Source: a virus. Taken from it: a stretch of DNA of 29,339 nucleotides. The position numbers and the translations under genes are program-made. This document shows positions 20,540 through 27,776 of this stretch, one piece after another; positions within the stretch are counted from its first letter, which is position 1; every line of letters begins with the position of its first letter. Below the pieces are notes generated by a model that did no database searches, was not told where the DNA came from, and was given only the letters and a program-made list of their open reading frames with translations. The stretch is taken from IMG/VR virus record IMGVR_UViG_3300027777_000109, positions 1-29,339 of that record; one strand, given 5' to 3'.

Positions 20540-22060
20540 CTAAAGTATGGCGCCACCCTCAATAACTAAATCTGTAGATACCCATCTTACCTGAATACCT
20601 GAGCATGATGTTTTTACAACAGGTGCGCCATAATAACCAACACCATTTAATCCTTGCCAATTCTGTAATACAGATAATCCACCGCCCCATGTAGAGGCAT
20701 CCCATATAGCAGTATCCCATTTAGCATAGGTACTTGGAGTATAGGTTAAAGATGTTGTAGGGATTTCAATATTGAAATCAATGTTTACGCCAGCAAATAT
20801 AGAAGGTTGACCATCAGTTCTAAAAATGGGGCGTGACATAGTAAAGCGTTTTAAAGCACCTGCATTACCAAAGTTTGTAAATGCTTGTAATGCTGTGCCG
20901 GTAATGTTATTTACATCATCAATATTTCCATTATAAGCATGGGCTACATAACCATTGCCACCAAAGTAAGGCTCATCGTTGAACATTTCCATGCAATTAG
21001 CGTTCCAGCCTGTGTAGTTACACCAAGCCCCTGTAATGGTATTCATTACATATTGTTGCTGATTGTTGCCTTCTTGCACAGGTACATTTAGCCACAATTG
21101 ATTGATTGTAGGAACGTACATAGTCTGCCAACCAAAGTTACTTGCATAATTGGTGACTGCTTCTGAAATAGCGTACTGAATCTTATCTGTAATAGCTACT
21201 CTAGGTTGTACACGAGATGATTGCAAAGCGCCTGACAATGGCACTACGCCATCTTGCGTAATTAAAAGCATATCGCCAGCATATTTATACATGCTTCTGC
21301 GACCTACAGGAGAGCCAATATCCCACACACCTACCATTGCCCATGTTGTTGTGCTTGTAGGGTCTGTGCCTTGATAGACGATTACTTGACCTTTAGATGT
21401 AACAATTACATAGTGGTCATTAACGCCTGTACCTGCATCAATAGTCCATGTGCCGTGAGCAACAATGTAACCGCCTTTAGTAGCCAAAGCAGAAACATCA
21501 ACTGAATTAACTGCTCCTGCAATAGAATTTACAGGTAAATACCATGTTTTAAGACTATTTTTGCCAACAAAGAATTGACGTTGAGCATAAAGAATAGGGT
21601 CTAGCAAATCAGTAGAAGTTACCCCTGTAATGGTAGGTGTAGACCATGCAGAGCCATTATAATTGCGTGGGGCATCTACACCATTAGCCATTGATATAAA
21701 GTTGCCACCAGCCGTTGCAATGTTGCAATAACCCCATCTAGCATTAGTTAATCCTGTTACTACCGCTGCTCCTACTGCACCACCTGACGATACGTCATAA
21801 ACAGATGTGCCAGCAATAGCAAATAGTTTATTAGTAGCTGCACCTGAGTAAGCCATGATGGTTTCTACTTGACCTGTAATGCCTGTAGCCCATTTAGTAT
21901 AACCATTACGCAAAATACATTCTGTTGTAGCAGGATACCAATTTTCTAAAGTAACTGCTTCATTTGGTTGCATAGAGGTAAGTGAATCTCTAGCGTTCCA
22001 TCCACCTACAGGAGCTGGCATTGATACTGGCTGTGATACAGCTCTTTTAGCTTGTGCCAT
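20540..22060 (-). CDS. Tail hub / packaged-DNA stabilisation protein, P22 gp10-like (506 aa)
   Basis: The N-terminus PVSMPAPVGGWNARDSLTSM then QPNEAVTLENWYPATTECIL is the conserved start of phage stabilisation proteins. The body consists of beta-propeller-like repeats (YSGAATNKLFAIAGTSVYDV, GTWTIDAGTGVNDHYVIVTS, GDMLLITQDGVVPLSG). It would seal the neck after packaging and form the tail hub. GGAGG precedes the ATG. It is directly after the adaptor gene, the expected order. The length is close to P22 gp10 (472 aa). Confidence 0.82.
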   Translation of the reverse strand: MAQAKRAVSQPVSMPAPVGGWNARDSLTSMQPNEAVTLENWYPATTECILRNGYTKWATGITGQVETIMAYSGAATNKLFAIAGTSVYDVSSGGAVGAAVVTGLTNARWGYCNIATAGGNFISMANGVDAPRNYNGSAWSTPTITGVTSTDLLDPILYAQRQFFVGKNSLKTWYLPVNSIAGAVNSVDVSALATKGGYIVAHGTWTIDAGTGVNDHYVIVTSKGQVIVYQGTDPTSTTTWAMVGVWDIGSPVGRRSMYKYAGDMLLITQDGVVPLSGALQSSRVQPRVAITDKIQYAISEAVTNYASNFGWQTMYVPTINQLWLNVPVQEGNNQQQYVMNTITGAWCNYTGWNANCMEMFNDEPYFGGNGYVAHAYNGNIDDVNNITGTALQAFTNFGNAGALKRFTMSRPIFRTDGQPSIFAGVNIDFNIEIPTTSLTYTPSTYAKWDTAIWDASTWGGGLSVLQNWQGLNGVGYYGAPVVKTSCSGIQVRWVSTDLVIEGGAIL

Positions 22061-22062
22061 TA

Positions 22063-22980
22063 CTAGCCTCCGTAGTTTGCGTCAGGTATATTTTCGTATC
22101 CAATTAACACGTTAGCGGCTCTTGGCGCAAAGGATAGTGTAGCAGAACCTTGATCGTTTGCTTTAGAGATATTCAATTCCATATCGTAGTCACGTTGGTA
22201 TGAACTTGAGTCAAAGCCCTTCACCTCAAAGTATTTCTTCTTTAAGGCAAGCACCATTAAACGGTCAGGGAATATGCAAGTGTCGGTATCTAATACAAAG
22301 CTTGTCTGAGGGACGCCAGCAGCGCTATCAGCCCATGCGTTAGAAATATATTCGTAGCCTAGATACTCGTTAGTAGAGATAATAGGCCATATTTGAAACT
22401 CACCGCCCATGATACGATAACGCATACGTGGGCCTGTTGAGATATAGCTAGACTTCAAGAACTGCCATTGTTGAGGTGTTTCAGGGCCTAGCATTTCCCA
22501 GCGTTTAGACTTGTCGTAGTGTGTACGATCTGTCTGTCTATCGTAGTCGCTAGGGAGTGAATATTTAGTTTGACCTAAAGTCAAATAAACATTGCCAGTA
22601 GCCGTTGGTAATTGTGAAACTGTTACGCTTGTAGAGGTTGGTGTGCCAGTGATATAAGTATCTTGATTGATACCTGTGCCTGTAATCATCCAATTGGTTG
22701 CGCCTACAGCGTTTATTGCTGTTACTACAGAAGCATCTAGCCCTGTAATTGTAGATGAGCCTGTAACTACATCACCATAAGATTGTTGGTATTGTGTGTA
22801 GAACCTATATTCACGGTTTAAAGCTTCCCACGGGAACTCTCTTGACAACTCATACCCTGCTGCATTAATTAAATAGTTTAATTGAATAACATCGGTAGAA
22901 GTATTACCTGCTACCTGTGTAGGTACAGCCAAGCCCATTTCACCTGTGGCCTGTTGTACGAGTTGTAAAAGAGTTGCCAT
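22063..22980 (-). CDS. Head-tail adaptor / tubular protein A-like (305 aa)
   Basis: Residues 1-62 (MATLLQLVQQATGEMGLAVP, LINAAGYELSREFPWEALNR) and 138-305 (KYSLPSDYDRQTDRTHYDKS, RYRIMGGEFQIWPI) match the podophage adaptor or tail tubular A type. Between them, residues 73-130 look like an inserted beta domain (GSSTITGLD, MITGTGINQDTYITG, VTVSQLPTATGNVYL) that most shorter homologues lack. It joins the portal to the tail hub. AAGGA precedes the ATG. Confidence 0.78.
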   Translation of the reverse strand: MATLLQLVQQATGEMGLAVPTQVAGNTSTDVIQLNYLINAAGYELSREFPWEALNREYRFYTQYQQSYGDVVTGSSTITGLDASVVTAINAVGATNWMITGTGINQDTYITGTPTSTSVTVSQLPTATGNVYLTLGQTKYSLPSDYDRQTDRTHYDKSKRWEMLGPETPQQWQFLKSSYISTGPRMRYRIMGGEFQIWPIISTNEYLGYEYISNAWADSAAGVPQTSFVLDTDTCIFPDRLMVLALKKKYFEVKGFDSSSYQRDYDMELNISKANDQGSATLSFAPRAANVLIGYENIPDANYGG

Positions 22981-22992
22981 TATTTTTCCTTA

Positions 22993-23577
22993 TTAAGCTG
23001 CGCTTTTGGCTTTTTCCTTTGGCGCTGATTTTACTTGTGCAGCAAGTTCTTCCAACTGACGTTTCATGGCAGCAATCTCATCATCACGTTGACGTAAGGC
23101 TTCTGCTTGTTGTTGTACGACTGCTGAATCTTTAGCATTAGCTAAAAACGCTTTAGCTTTATCACGGAAGGATAGAGGACTCATGCCTACCATCATACCA
23201 ATAGAGCCAATCTGCTCATCTGAAGCCGTTGCTACTTGTTCTACGGTATAGAACTTAAAGTGCTTTAATTCGCTTGCTTGAGCTGCATTTAAGATAGGCC
23301 AATCTTTTAATAGAGTGCCTTGAATTTGGTCACCACCGTCAGACTTCTCGTTTTGATACATTGCCCATTGAACAGGGAAGCGTCTTTTATCTTCATCCTT
23401 TGCAAAGGTATCAATAATAGTTAAGCGATCACCAGGAACTTCAATCCTAACAAAGTCAGCCATAAACTTAATCGGTCTGCCTTCTGCCAAGCTTTGAAAC
23501 TCGTTGTCCATCTCTTTACTATAAAATTTTACTGCTAGTCTTGAATCGGGGTTGTTTAAATCTGTATCAATAGCCAT
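22993..23577 (-). CDS. Hypothetical head-region protein with C-terminal coiled coil (194 aa)
   Basis: It begins MAIDTDLNNPDSRLAVKFYS and has a globular part of about 125 residues (FMADFVRIEVPGDRLTIIDT, FPVQWAMYQNE). A helical end follows (AEALRQRDDEIAAMKRQLEE LAAQ) with a Lys/Ala tail. It lies between the capsid/decoration genes and the adaptor. Similar proteins are seen at this place in podophages of this type, but the function is not known. TTGGAG precedes the ATG. Confidence 0.72.
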   Translation of the reverse strand: MAIDTDLNNPDSRLAVKFYSKEMDNEFQSLAEGRPIKFMADFVRIEVPGDRLTIIDTFAKDEDKRRFPVQWAMYQNEKSDGGDQIQGTLLKDWPILNAAQASELKHFKFYTVEQVATASDEQIGSIGMMVGMSPLSFRDKAKAFLANAKDSAVVQQQAEALRQRDDEIAAMKRQLEELAAQVKSAPKEKAKSAA

Positions 23578-23611
23578 TTAGTTCTCCAAAGTGGTTTGGG
23601 GTTTGTAGGTA

Positions 23612-23661
23612 ACTCTCAAAATAAAAGATACCTAGAAACCCATCCCCGAAGGGATGAGAGT
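23612..23661 (-). promoter_or_regulatory. UUCG-tetraloop hairpin between head genes
   Basis: In the 92-base gap after the 96-aa head gene, the minus-strand RNA has CATCCC-UUCG-GGGATG (23641-23656), a perfect 6-bp stem closed by the very stable C(UUCG)G tetraloop. Outer arms ACTCTCA/TGAGAGT (23655-23661 and 23612-23618) could enclose it. No immediate T-run follows, so a terminator is not clear. It may reduce or protect the abundant capsid messenger from decay. Confidence 0.5.
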
Positions 23662-23669
23662 CTTAACTA

Positions 23670-23960
23670 TTAAACTGAAGCTTTACTGAACCAACCGTAA
23701 TCGCCTGTTACCATACCTGTAGCTGGAGATGTGTAAGAACCACCTGAAGCTGTTACCAAGAATGATGTAGCGTTTACTGTACATGCTGTTGTTGAAGCTG
23801 TGATAGTTGCGTTAGCTTTACCGAATACATAAAGCAAGCCGTCTGAACCCCATACTTGAACACCAAGCAATTGGTTGATAGGATAACCAGCAGTGATTTG
23901 AACTGCGGTTACTGTGTTTACTAAGTCGATGCCCACTAAAGGGGTTACTGAATATGCCAT
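23670..23960 (-). CDS. Small head protein, possible decoration protein (96 aa)
   Basis: It begins MAYSVTPLVGIDLVNTVTAV and is beta-rich and neutral, with ANATITASTTACTVNATSFL and a C-terminal TGMVTGDYGWFSKASV. It follows the capsid gene by 11 bases, with AGGGAAA as Shine-Dalgarno sequence. Size and place suit a capsid decoration or stabilisation protein. No family match is certain. Confidence 0.7.
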   Translation of the reverse strand: MAYSVTPLVGIDLVNTVTAVQITAGYPINQLLGVQVWGSDGLLYVFGKANATITASTTACTVNATSFLVTASGGSYTSPATGMVTGDYGWFSKASV

Positions 23961-23971
23961 GATAATTTCCC

Positions 23972-24967
23972 TTAAGCTGTTAAGACACCGTTGAATTGAG
24001 GGCCAGAGCTTGTCATGTTACCAGCCCAACCAATCAATTTAACGATAGCGTCTTGGTTTACAGATTGACGTTCGCCACCGATAGGCACGAAGTTACGTTC
24101 TGCATGAGGACGGAAGAAGATGTAATTAGTGTTCAAGAACCACATATGGTTCGCTGTAGCTTGAGCGCCAATACCACCACCAAGAACTAGGTCAGCAGAT
24201 GTACCACCACCGTAGAATTTCAATGAAGCGAAACCAGATGCGCCTTCTTCAGCAGAAGTTACACGTTGGATAGCTTGCAATGAGTTTACGTATAGTGAGT
24301 AGTAGTTGTTATCTGCAACAATCAAGTCAGCCTTGTCATTACCACGAACTAGCTTTAGAGCCAATTGTGTCATGTAGTTTTGAATGTTAGCAGCAGATAC
24401 AGCAGCACCACCGTTAGTTACGCCTGAGAACGCTTGGTTACGCCAGAAAGTCCATGTAGCACGATCAATACCACCGTAAGTGCCTGAAGTTGGAGAGTCA
24501 GCAACGGCTGCACCCAAACCTGTCAAGTTCTTACCTGAGTTACCAGTACCGTTACCATAAATGTCTGTTTGGATACGGTTAGTCAATTGAGCTTCAGCAA
24601 CTTGGATACGGCCTTCTAACAAGTCAATGATTTGTTCTTTAGAGCTATTTTGTAGCATTTCAAGACCACTGATTGTTACAGCAGAAGCGTATTGTGAGAT
24701 GTTGAATTGAGCAGCAGAAATTGGGCTGTTAGGCGCAATGTTCAATGTTTCGTAGCCGCTGTATGAGTTAGTGTTGTTAGTTGTTGAGTCATTGTACATT
24801 ACTTCTTCCAAGATGACGTTACCGCCAGAGAAAGGACGTACATTGCCACGCTTACGTAGGCGTTCAAGAACTGGGTTGTTGTTTGTTACGTTGTCTGCTA
24901 ATTTACCGCTACGTGATTGGATGGTGGTAGCGATAATGTCAGACACTGATGAGTTGGCAAATGCCAT
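23972..24967 (-). CDS. Major capsid protein (331 aa)
   Basis: It begins MAFANSSVSDIIATTIQSRS and contains a GKLADNVTNNNPVLERLRKR arm, NVRPFSGGNVILEEVMYND, a helical 'spine' (EQIIDLLEGRIQVAEAQLTN), and an end with HAERNFVPIGGERQSV. This is the pattern of podophage HK97-fold capsid proteins of about 330 aa. TAGGAG precedes the ATG. It follows the scaffold gene by 16 bases. Its codons favour common triplets such as GGT, GTT and ACA, as expected for a highly expressed gene. No internal protease site is visible. Confidence 0.88.
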   Translation of the reverse strand: MAFANSSVSDIIATTIQSRSGKLADNVTNNNPVLERLRKRGNVRPFSGGNVILEEVMYNDSTTNNTNSYSGYETLNIAPNSPISAAQFNISQYASAVTISGLEMLQNSSKEQIIDLLEGRIQVAEAQLTNRIQTDIYGNGTGNSGKNLTGLGAAVADSPTSGTYGGIDRATWTFWRNQAFSGVTNGGAAVSAANIQNYMTQLALKLVRGNDKADLIVADNNYYSLYVNSLQAIQRVTSAEEGASGFASLKFYGGGTSADLVLGGGIGAQATANHMWFLNTNYIFFRPHAERNFVPIGGERQSVNQDAIVKLIGWAGNMTSSGPQFNGVLTA

Positions 24968-24983
24968 AATAATCTCCTAAGTG

Positions 24984-25991
24984 TTAGATAATTGAACCCG
25001 ATGACTCAAACTGCTTTAACAGTTCGTCACGGATACTTGCGCCTTTTCCACCTGTACTCGTAGACGCTGTTGGCGATGACGATTTCGGGGATAGAGCCTT
25101 AGCTTTAGCATTGGCTATTTTTGCTTGACGATCTGCTTCAGATTTGTGAGCCTGTTCGGCCTGTACTTTCTGAGAGATATTGTCATTCAATCGTATAGCT
25201 TTGTCATAAGCAGATTGGAGGTCATTAGCCATTCCAGCTTGGAGTAATCCAGCCATCGTTTCTCTAACCTCATCGAAATACGGCTTGTCTTGCGAGAAGC
25301 TTGATATTTCACTTTGTAATGAAGCCTGTTCAGTCCGTTCTTGTTGTGTCTGAAACTGATTCCATTGGTTCTTAATTTGGTTTAATTCTTGTGCTATTAA
25401 AGAGAACTGAGGGTCAGCATAACCGCCACCCACTTCATTTAAACTTACACCATAGTCGTTAGCCAACTGAGCAAACATTTGTTGCTTTTGTTCAGGACTA
25501 CCTAAAGCTAATACAGAGTGCGCTCTACCCAAGTTACTGATCCATTGTGCTGGATCAATATTATGTTGTTGTAAGATAGGGGCAAAAGGTTCAATTGCTT
25601 GGATTAAAGGTTGAGCAGAATCCCATTGGTTTTTGTAAGTAGATACGCCTTTAGCATAATCCGCTTCACGTTGCTGGATGTAATCCTGCAAAGTTGGGTC
25701 TAATTTACCCCAATGTTCCTCATAATCCTTCTTCCAAGAGCTAGGACGAGGTTTAACTTGCATTTCTGGTGCTGTTTCTTCTTCAAATGCCTCTGTAACG
25801 CTTTCCTGAGCCTTTGAAGAGCTTTTGGCAAACTTTCCTGACTCATCCCTAGATCTGCTTGTTTTAGGAGCTTCTAGGGTGCTTTCTGTGGCTTGACTTT
25901 CTGCTTCTGGTGTATCGGTTACTTCAATAGCGTTTTCGATTGTATCTCGAAGGCTAATTGGTTCTTCCAAAGTAGTTTGGAGGTTTTCCAT
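24984..25991 (-). CDS. Scaffold protein (335 aa)
   Basis: It is highly charged, helical and low in hydrophobics. A disordered acidic N-terminus (residues 1-80) carries the phrase SRDESGKFAK, a frequent phage scaffold marker. The middle is SSWKKDYEEHWGKLDPTLQD then YIQQREADYAKGVSTYKNQW. A long coiled coil and a disordered Ser/Thr/Lys-rich end (KALSPKSSSPTASTSTGGKG) follow. It lies directly upstream of the capsid gene, the normal place. No protease domain is seen, so prohead maturation may be protease-free or use another gene. Confidence 0.85.
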   Translation of the reverse strand: MENLQTTLEEPISLRDTIENAIEVTDTPEAESQATESTLEAPKTSRSRDESGKFAKSSSKAQESVTEAFEEETAPEMQVKPRPSSWKKDYEEHWGKLDPTLQDYIQQREADYAKGVSTYKNQWDSAQPLIQAIEPFAPILQQHNIDPAQWISNLGRAHSVLALGSPEQKQQMFAQLANDYGVSLNEVGGGYADPQFSLIAQELNQIKNQWNQFQTQQERTEQASLQSEISSFSQDKPYFDEVRETMAGLLQAGMANDLQSAYDKAIRLNDNISQKVQAEQAHKSEADRQAKIANAKAKALSPKSSSPTASTSTGGKGASIRDELLKQFESSGSII

Positions 25992-26010
25992 TTGACTTCC
26001 TTTATGTTAA

Positions 26011-26376
26011 TTAAGCTGAAACGATAGCAATCCAGTTCGCGCCACCGATTGATACGAATTTTGCTGTCTTACCTGCTGCAACTGCTAAAGCAGCGTTAGC
26101 TGAACCTGAACCAATTGCACCACCTGTAGAAGGCCATACGTTGATTGAGTTAGCTGTGTTGTTAGCAATAAAGTAGCTATCGCCTGATTGCGCTGTAGAA
26201 GGCAATGTTGGGCCGTTAGATGCTGTAGAAGTTGAATACACTACAATGTCTGTTGGCAAGGTTAATGTGTTTTGTGAAGCACCTGTAGCCGCTTGTGCTG
26301 TTGTTACGAAACCTGTAATGGCATCGGATGTTAATCCTGGAACGCCAGAACCGTTTAAGTTTACTGTTGTTGTCAT
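26011..26376 (-). CDS. Beta-rich structural protein (121 aa)
   Basis: It begins MTTTVNLNGSGVPGLTSDAI, is rich in Thr, Ala, Ser and Gly, and ends AKFVSIGGANWIAIVSA. The second half (DSYFIANNTANSINVWPSTG) follows a pattern seen in phage head-fibre or tail-fibre-like beta domains ('s..IaN.t..si.VyP..g..i'). AGGAG precedes the ATG. It lies ahead of the scaffold gene, which suggests a capsid-associated fibre or decoration protein. Confidence 0.68.
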   Translation of the reverse strand: MTTTVNLNGSGVPGLTSDAITGFVTTAQAATGASQNTLTLPTDIVVYSTSTASNGPTLPSTAQSGDSYFIANNTANSINVWPSTGGAIGSGSANAALAVAAGKTAKFVSIGGANWIAIVSA

Positions 26377-26385
26377 TTAATACTC

Positions 26386-26793
26386 CTATCTAAATTTGTT
26401 TCTGTTTTGGGGGTTGTGCATTACTTCGTAAATCAATCGCTCTTTCAAGCTGTTATCCTTCGGTCTTTCGGGATTCTTCAAAGGCATATCAGCAGCCTCA
26501 ATGCAATTGTTACTCTTTAAATGCTCTCTATGTGCTTTACGGCCTTCTATCATTCTGCCGTCAATCATTGACTGATACGGCTTAATGTCATCACGAATAT
26601 ATGGCCCTTTGTTCTCACTAGGAGCGTAGTATTCGTCAGCAGGAACTAGCTTAAATGTTTCAGGGTCTTGAATCCATCTTTTAACGCTTGACTTCTCTTT
26701 CTTACCAAATATTCTTTCGTGGCCTTCTTCAAACTCTTTAGAAGTCGTGCGAGTCTGAATACTATCGCCTGTTATATCATTGATTGCTGCCAT
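26386..26793 (-). CDS. Conserved head-module protein with REHLK motif (135 aa)
   Basis: The central part GPYIRDDIKPYQSMIDGRMI, EGRKAHREHLKSNNCIEAAD is a recognisable block of small phage proteins near portal and capsid genes ('DI..Y.SpidG..I.gR..hreHLk..gc.E'). Its function is unknown. The N-terminus lacks the zinc-ribbon often fused to this block and instead is charged. It overlaps the upstream gene by 17 bases, with GGAG nine bases before the ATG. Confidence 0.7.
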   Translation of the reverse strand: MAAINDITGDSIQTRTTSKEFEEGHERIFGKKEKSSVKRWIQDPETFKLVPADEYYAPSENKGPYIRDDIKPYQSMIDGRMIEGRKAHREHLKSNNCIEAADMPLKNPERPKDNSLKERLIYEVMHNPQNRNKFR

Positions 26794-27133
26794 ACATATT
26801 GCTCCAATTAGGCATAGGTTGACCGTTAGGACTCATCATTGGTTGTTGTTTGTTTACTTGACCCATATTAGGGCTAACAGGACTGCCTTGCATAGGCGTG
26901 TACTGTGGTAACTGATTTGAGTTAGGTTGCATAGGATTGTCAGCAGACATAGGATTTTGCCCTGGCGTTTGTGAAGGGCCACGTAATGCTTGGATAAGTT
27001 TAGCGATCTTATCGCCCATACCACCAAAGTTACCTTGCTGTTCAGGCTTAGGTGCGTTAAACATATTGGCAGTACCAAAGCCACCATTGTTGTCTTGGCC
27101 TTGAGTGCCTTGTGAGTACCAATCAAATGACAT
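26777..27133 (-). CDS. Disordered Gln/Pro/Asn/Met-rich protein (118 aa)
   Basis: It starts MSFDWYSQGTQGQDNNGGFG and is mostly low-complexity (QNPMSADNPMQPNSNQLPQY, SPVSPNMGQVNKQQPMMSPN). A short helical part (GGMGDKIAKLIQALRGPSQT, about residues 37-56) is the only likely ordered segment. AGGATAAATT precedes the ATG. Proteins of this kind appear beside podophage portals; it may be a flexible assembly factor. No family is certain. Confidence 0.65.
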   Translation of the reverse strand: MSFDWYSQGTQGQDNNGGFGTANMFNAPKPEQQGNFGGMGDKIAKLIQALRGPSQTPGQNPMSADNPMQPNSNQLPQYTPMQGSPVSPNMGQVNKQQPMMSPNGQPMPNWSNMYGSNQ

Positions 27134-27141
27134 AATTTATC

Positions 27142-27501
27142 CTATATAAGCATTAAGAGGAGTTCTTCGTCCTCATGTTCTTGTTGTATTGCCTGCGCTC
27201 TAGCAATAATGTTTTGTACCATTTCAACGCTATTGAGCAATAAGTCATAGTCAATTGCATTTGGTGTTACTTCTTCTTTAGCATAAGGCTGTAAAGCCTC
27301 TAGCATTTCTTCTTCCACGACAGGTTCAGCAAAGATTGTCGCTAGATACTTTTTGATCTCAGAGCGTTTGGATTGAGCAATATGCTCTTTCTTCTTCTTG
27401 CCTACACCGCCTGTCTGACCCCATGTATATGGAGTTACGCTTGTTACTACTTTGCGTAGAGAATTAAAGGCCGTTGAGGCTAACGGACTAAACCCAAACA
27501 T
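27142..27501 (-). CDS. Hypothetical head-module protein (119 aa)
   Basis: It begins MFGFSPLASTAFNSLRKVVT, has a basic patch (GKKKKEHIAQSKRSEIKKYL) and an acidic helical end (EHEDEELLLMLI). The start overlaps the upstream stop (TAATG), with no strong Shine-Dalgarno sequence, so coupling is likely. Its place between a fibre-like gene and head genes suggests a minor head part. No family recognised. Confidence 0.68.
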   Translation of the reverse strand: MFGFSPLASTAFNSLRKVVTSVTPYTWGQTGGVGKKKKEHIAQSKRSEIKKYLATIFAEPVVEEEMLEALQPYAKEEVTPNAIDYDLLLNSVEMVQNIIARAQAIQQEHEDEELLLMLI

Positions 27502-27767
27502 TATGCGTCCGTAGCGTCAGAGAAGTCTTTAGCCTTTAATGCCTTGTAAACTTCTGCACGGGTAGCGTCTTGAATGTACTTATCGCCATTCAATGTTAAG
27601 TTATTCCATGATACTGGATCAAGATTAGCATCCCTTACCTCTTTAGAAGCGTAACCAACAATGACTACTTCATTTATCTTATTTTTAAAATCTTCTTGTA
27701 CGCTAAAAATATTCCAGTAATTAGCATCTACACCAAAATTAGTTTTAACTGCTTTTAATAAAGCCAT
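27501..27767 (-). CDS. Small hypothetical protein (88 aa)
   Basis: It begins MALLKAVKTNFGVDANYWNI and contains FSVQEDFKNKINEVVIVGYA, SKEVRDANLDPVSWNNL and AEVYKALKAKDF. The 'fGv.a.YW.i......f....' pattern is frequent in small phage proteins that directly follow fibre-like genes. AAGGAAAAATC precedes the ATG. It may aid assembly of the upstream fibre-like protein; this is inferred from position. Confidence 0.7.
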   Translation of the reverse strand: MALLKAVKTNFGVDANYWNIFSVQEDFKNKINEVVIVGYASKEVRDANLDPVSWNNLTLNGDKYIQDATRAEVYKALKAKDFSDATDA

Positions 27768-27776
27768 GATTTTTCC

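Noticed and set aside
23641-23656. Standard intrinsic terminator after the capsid genes
   Set aside because: The hairpin is perfect but is followed by GGTTTCTAG rather than a T-run, so I list it as a structured element instead.
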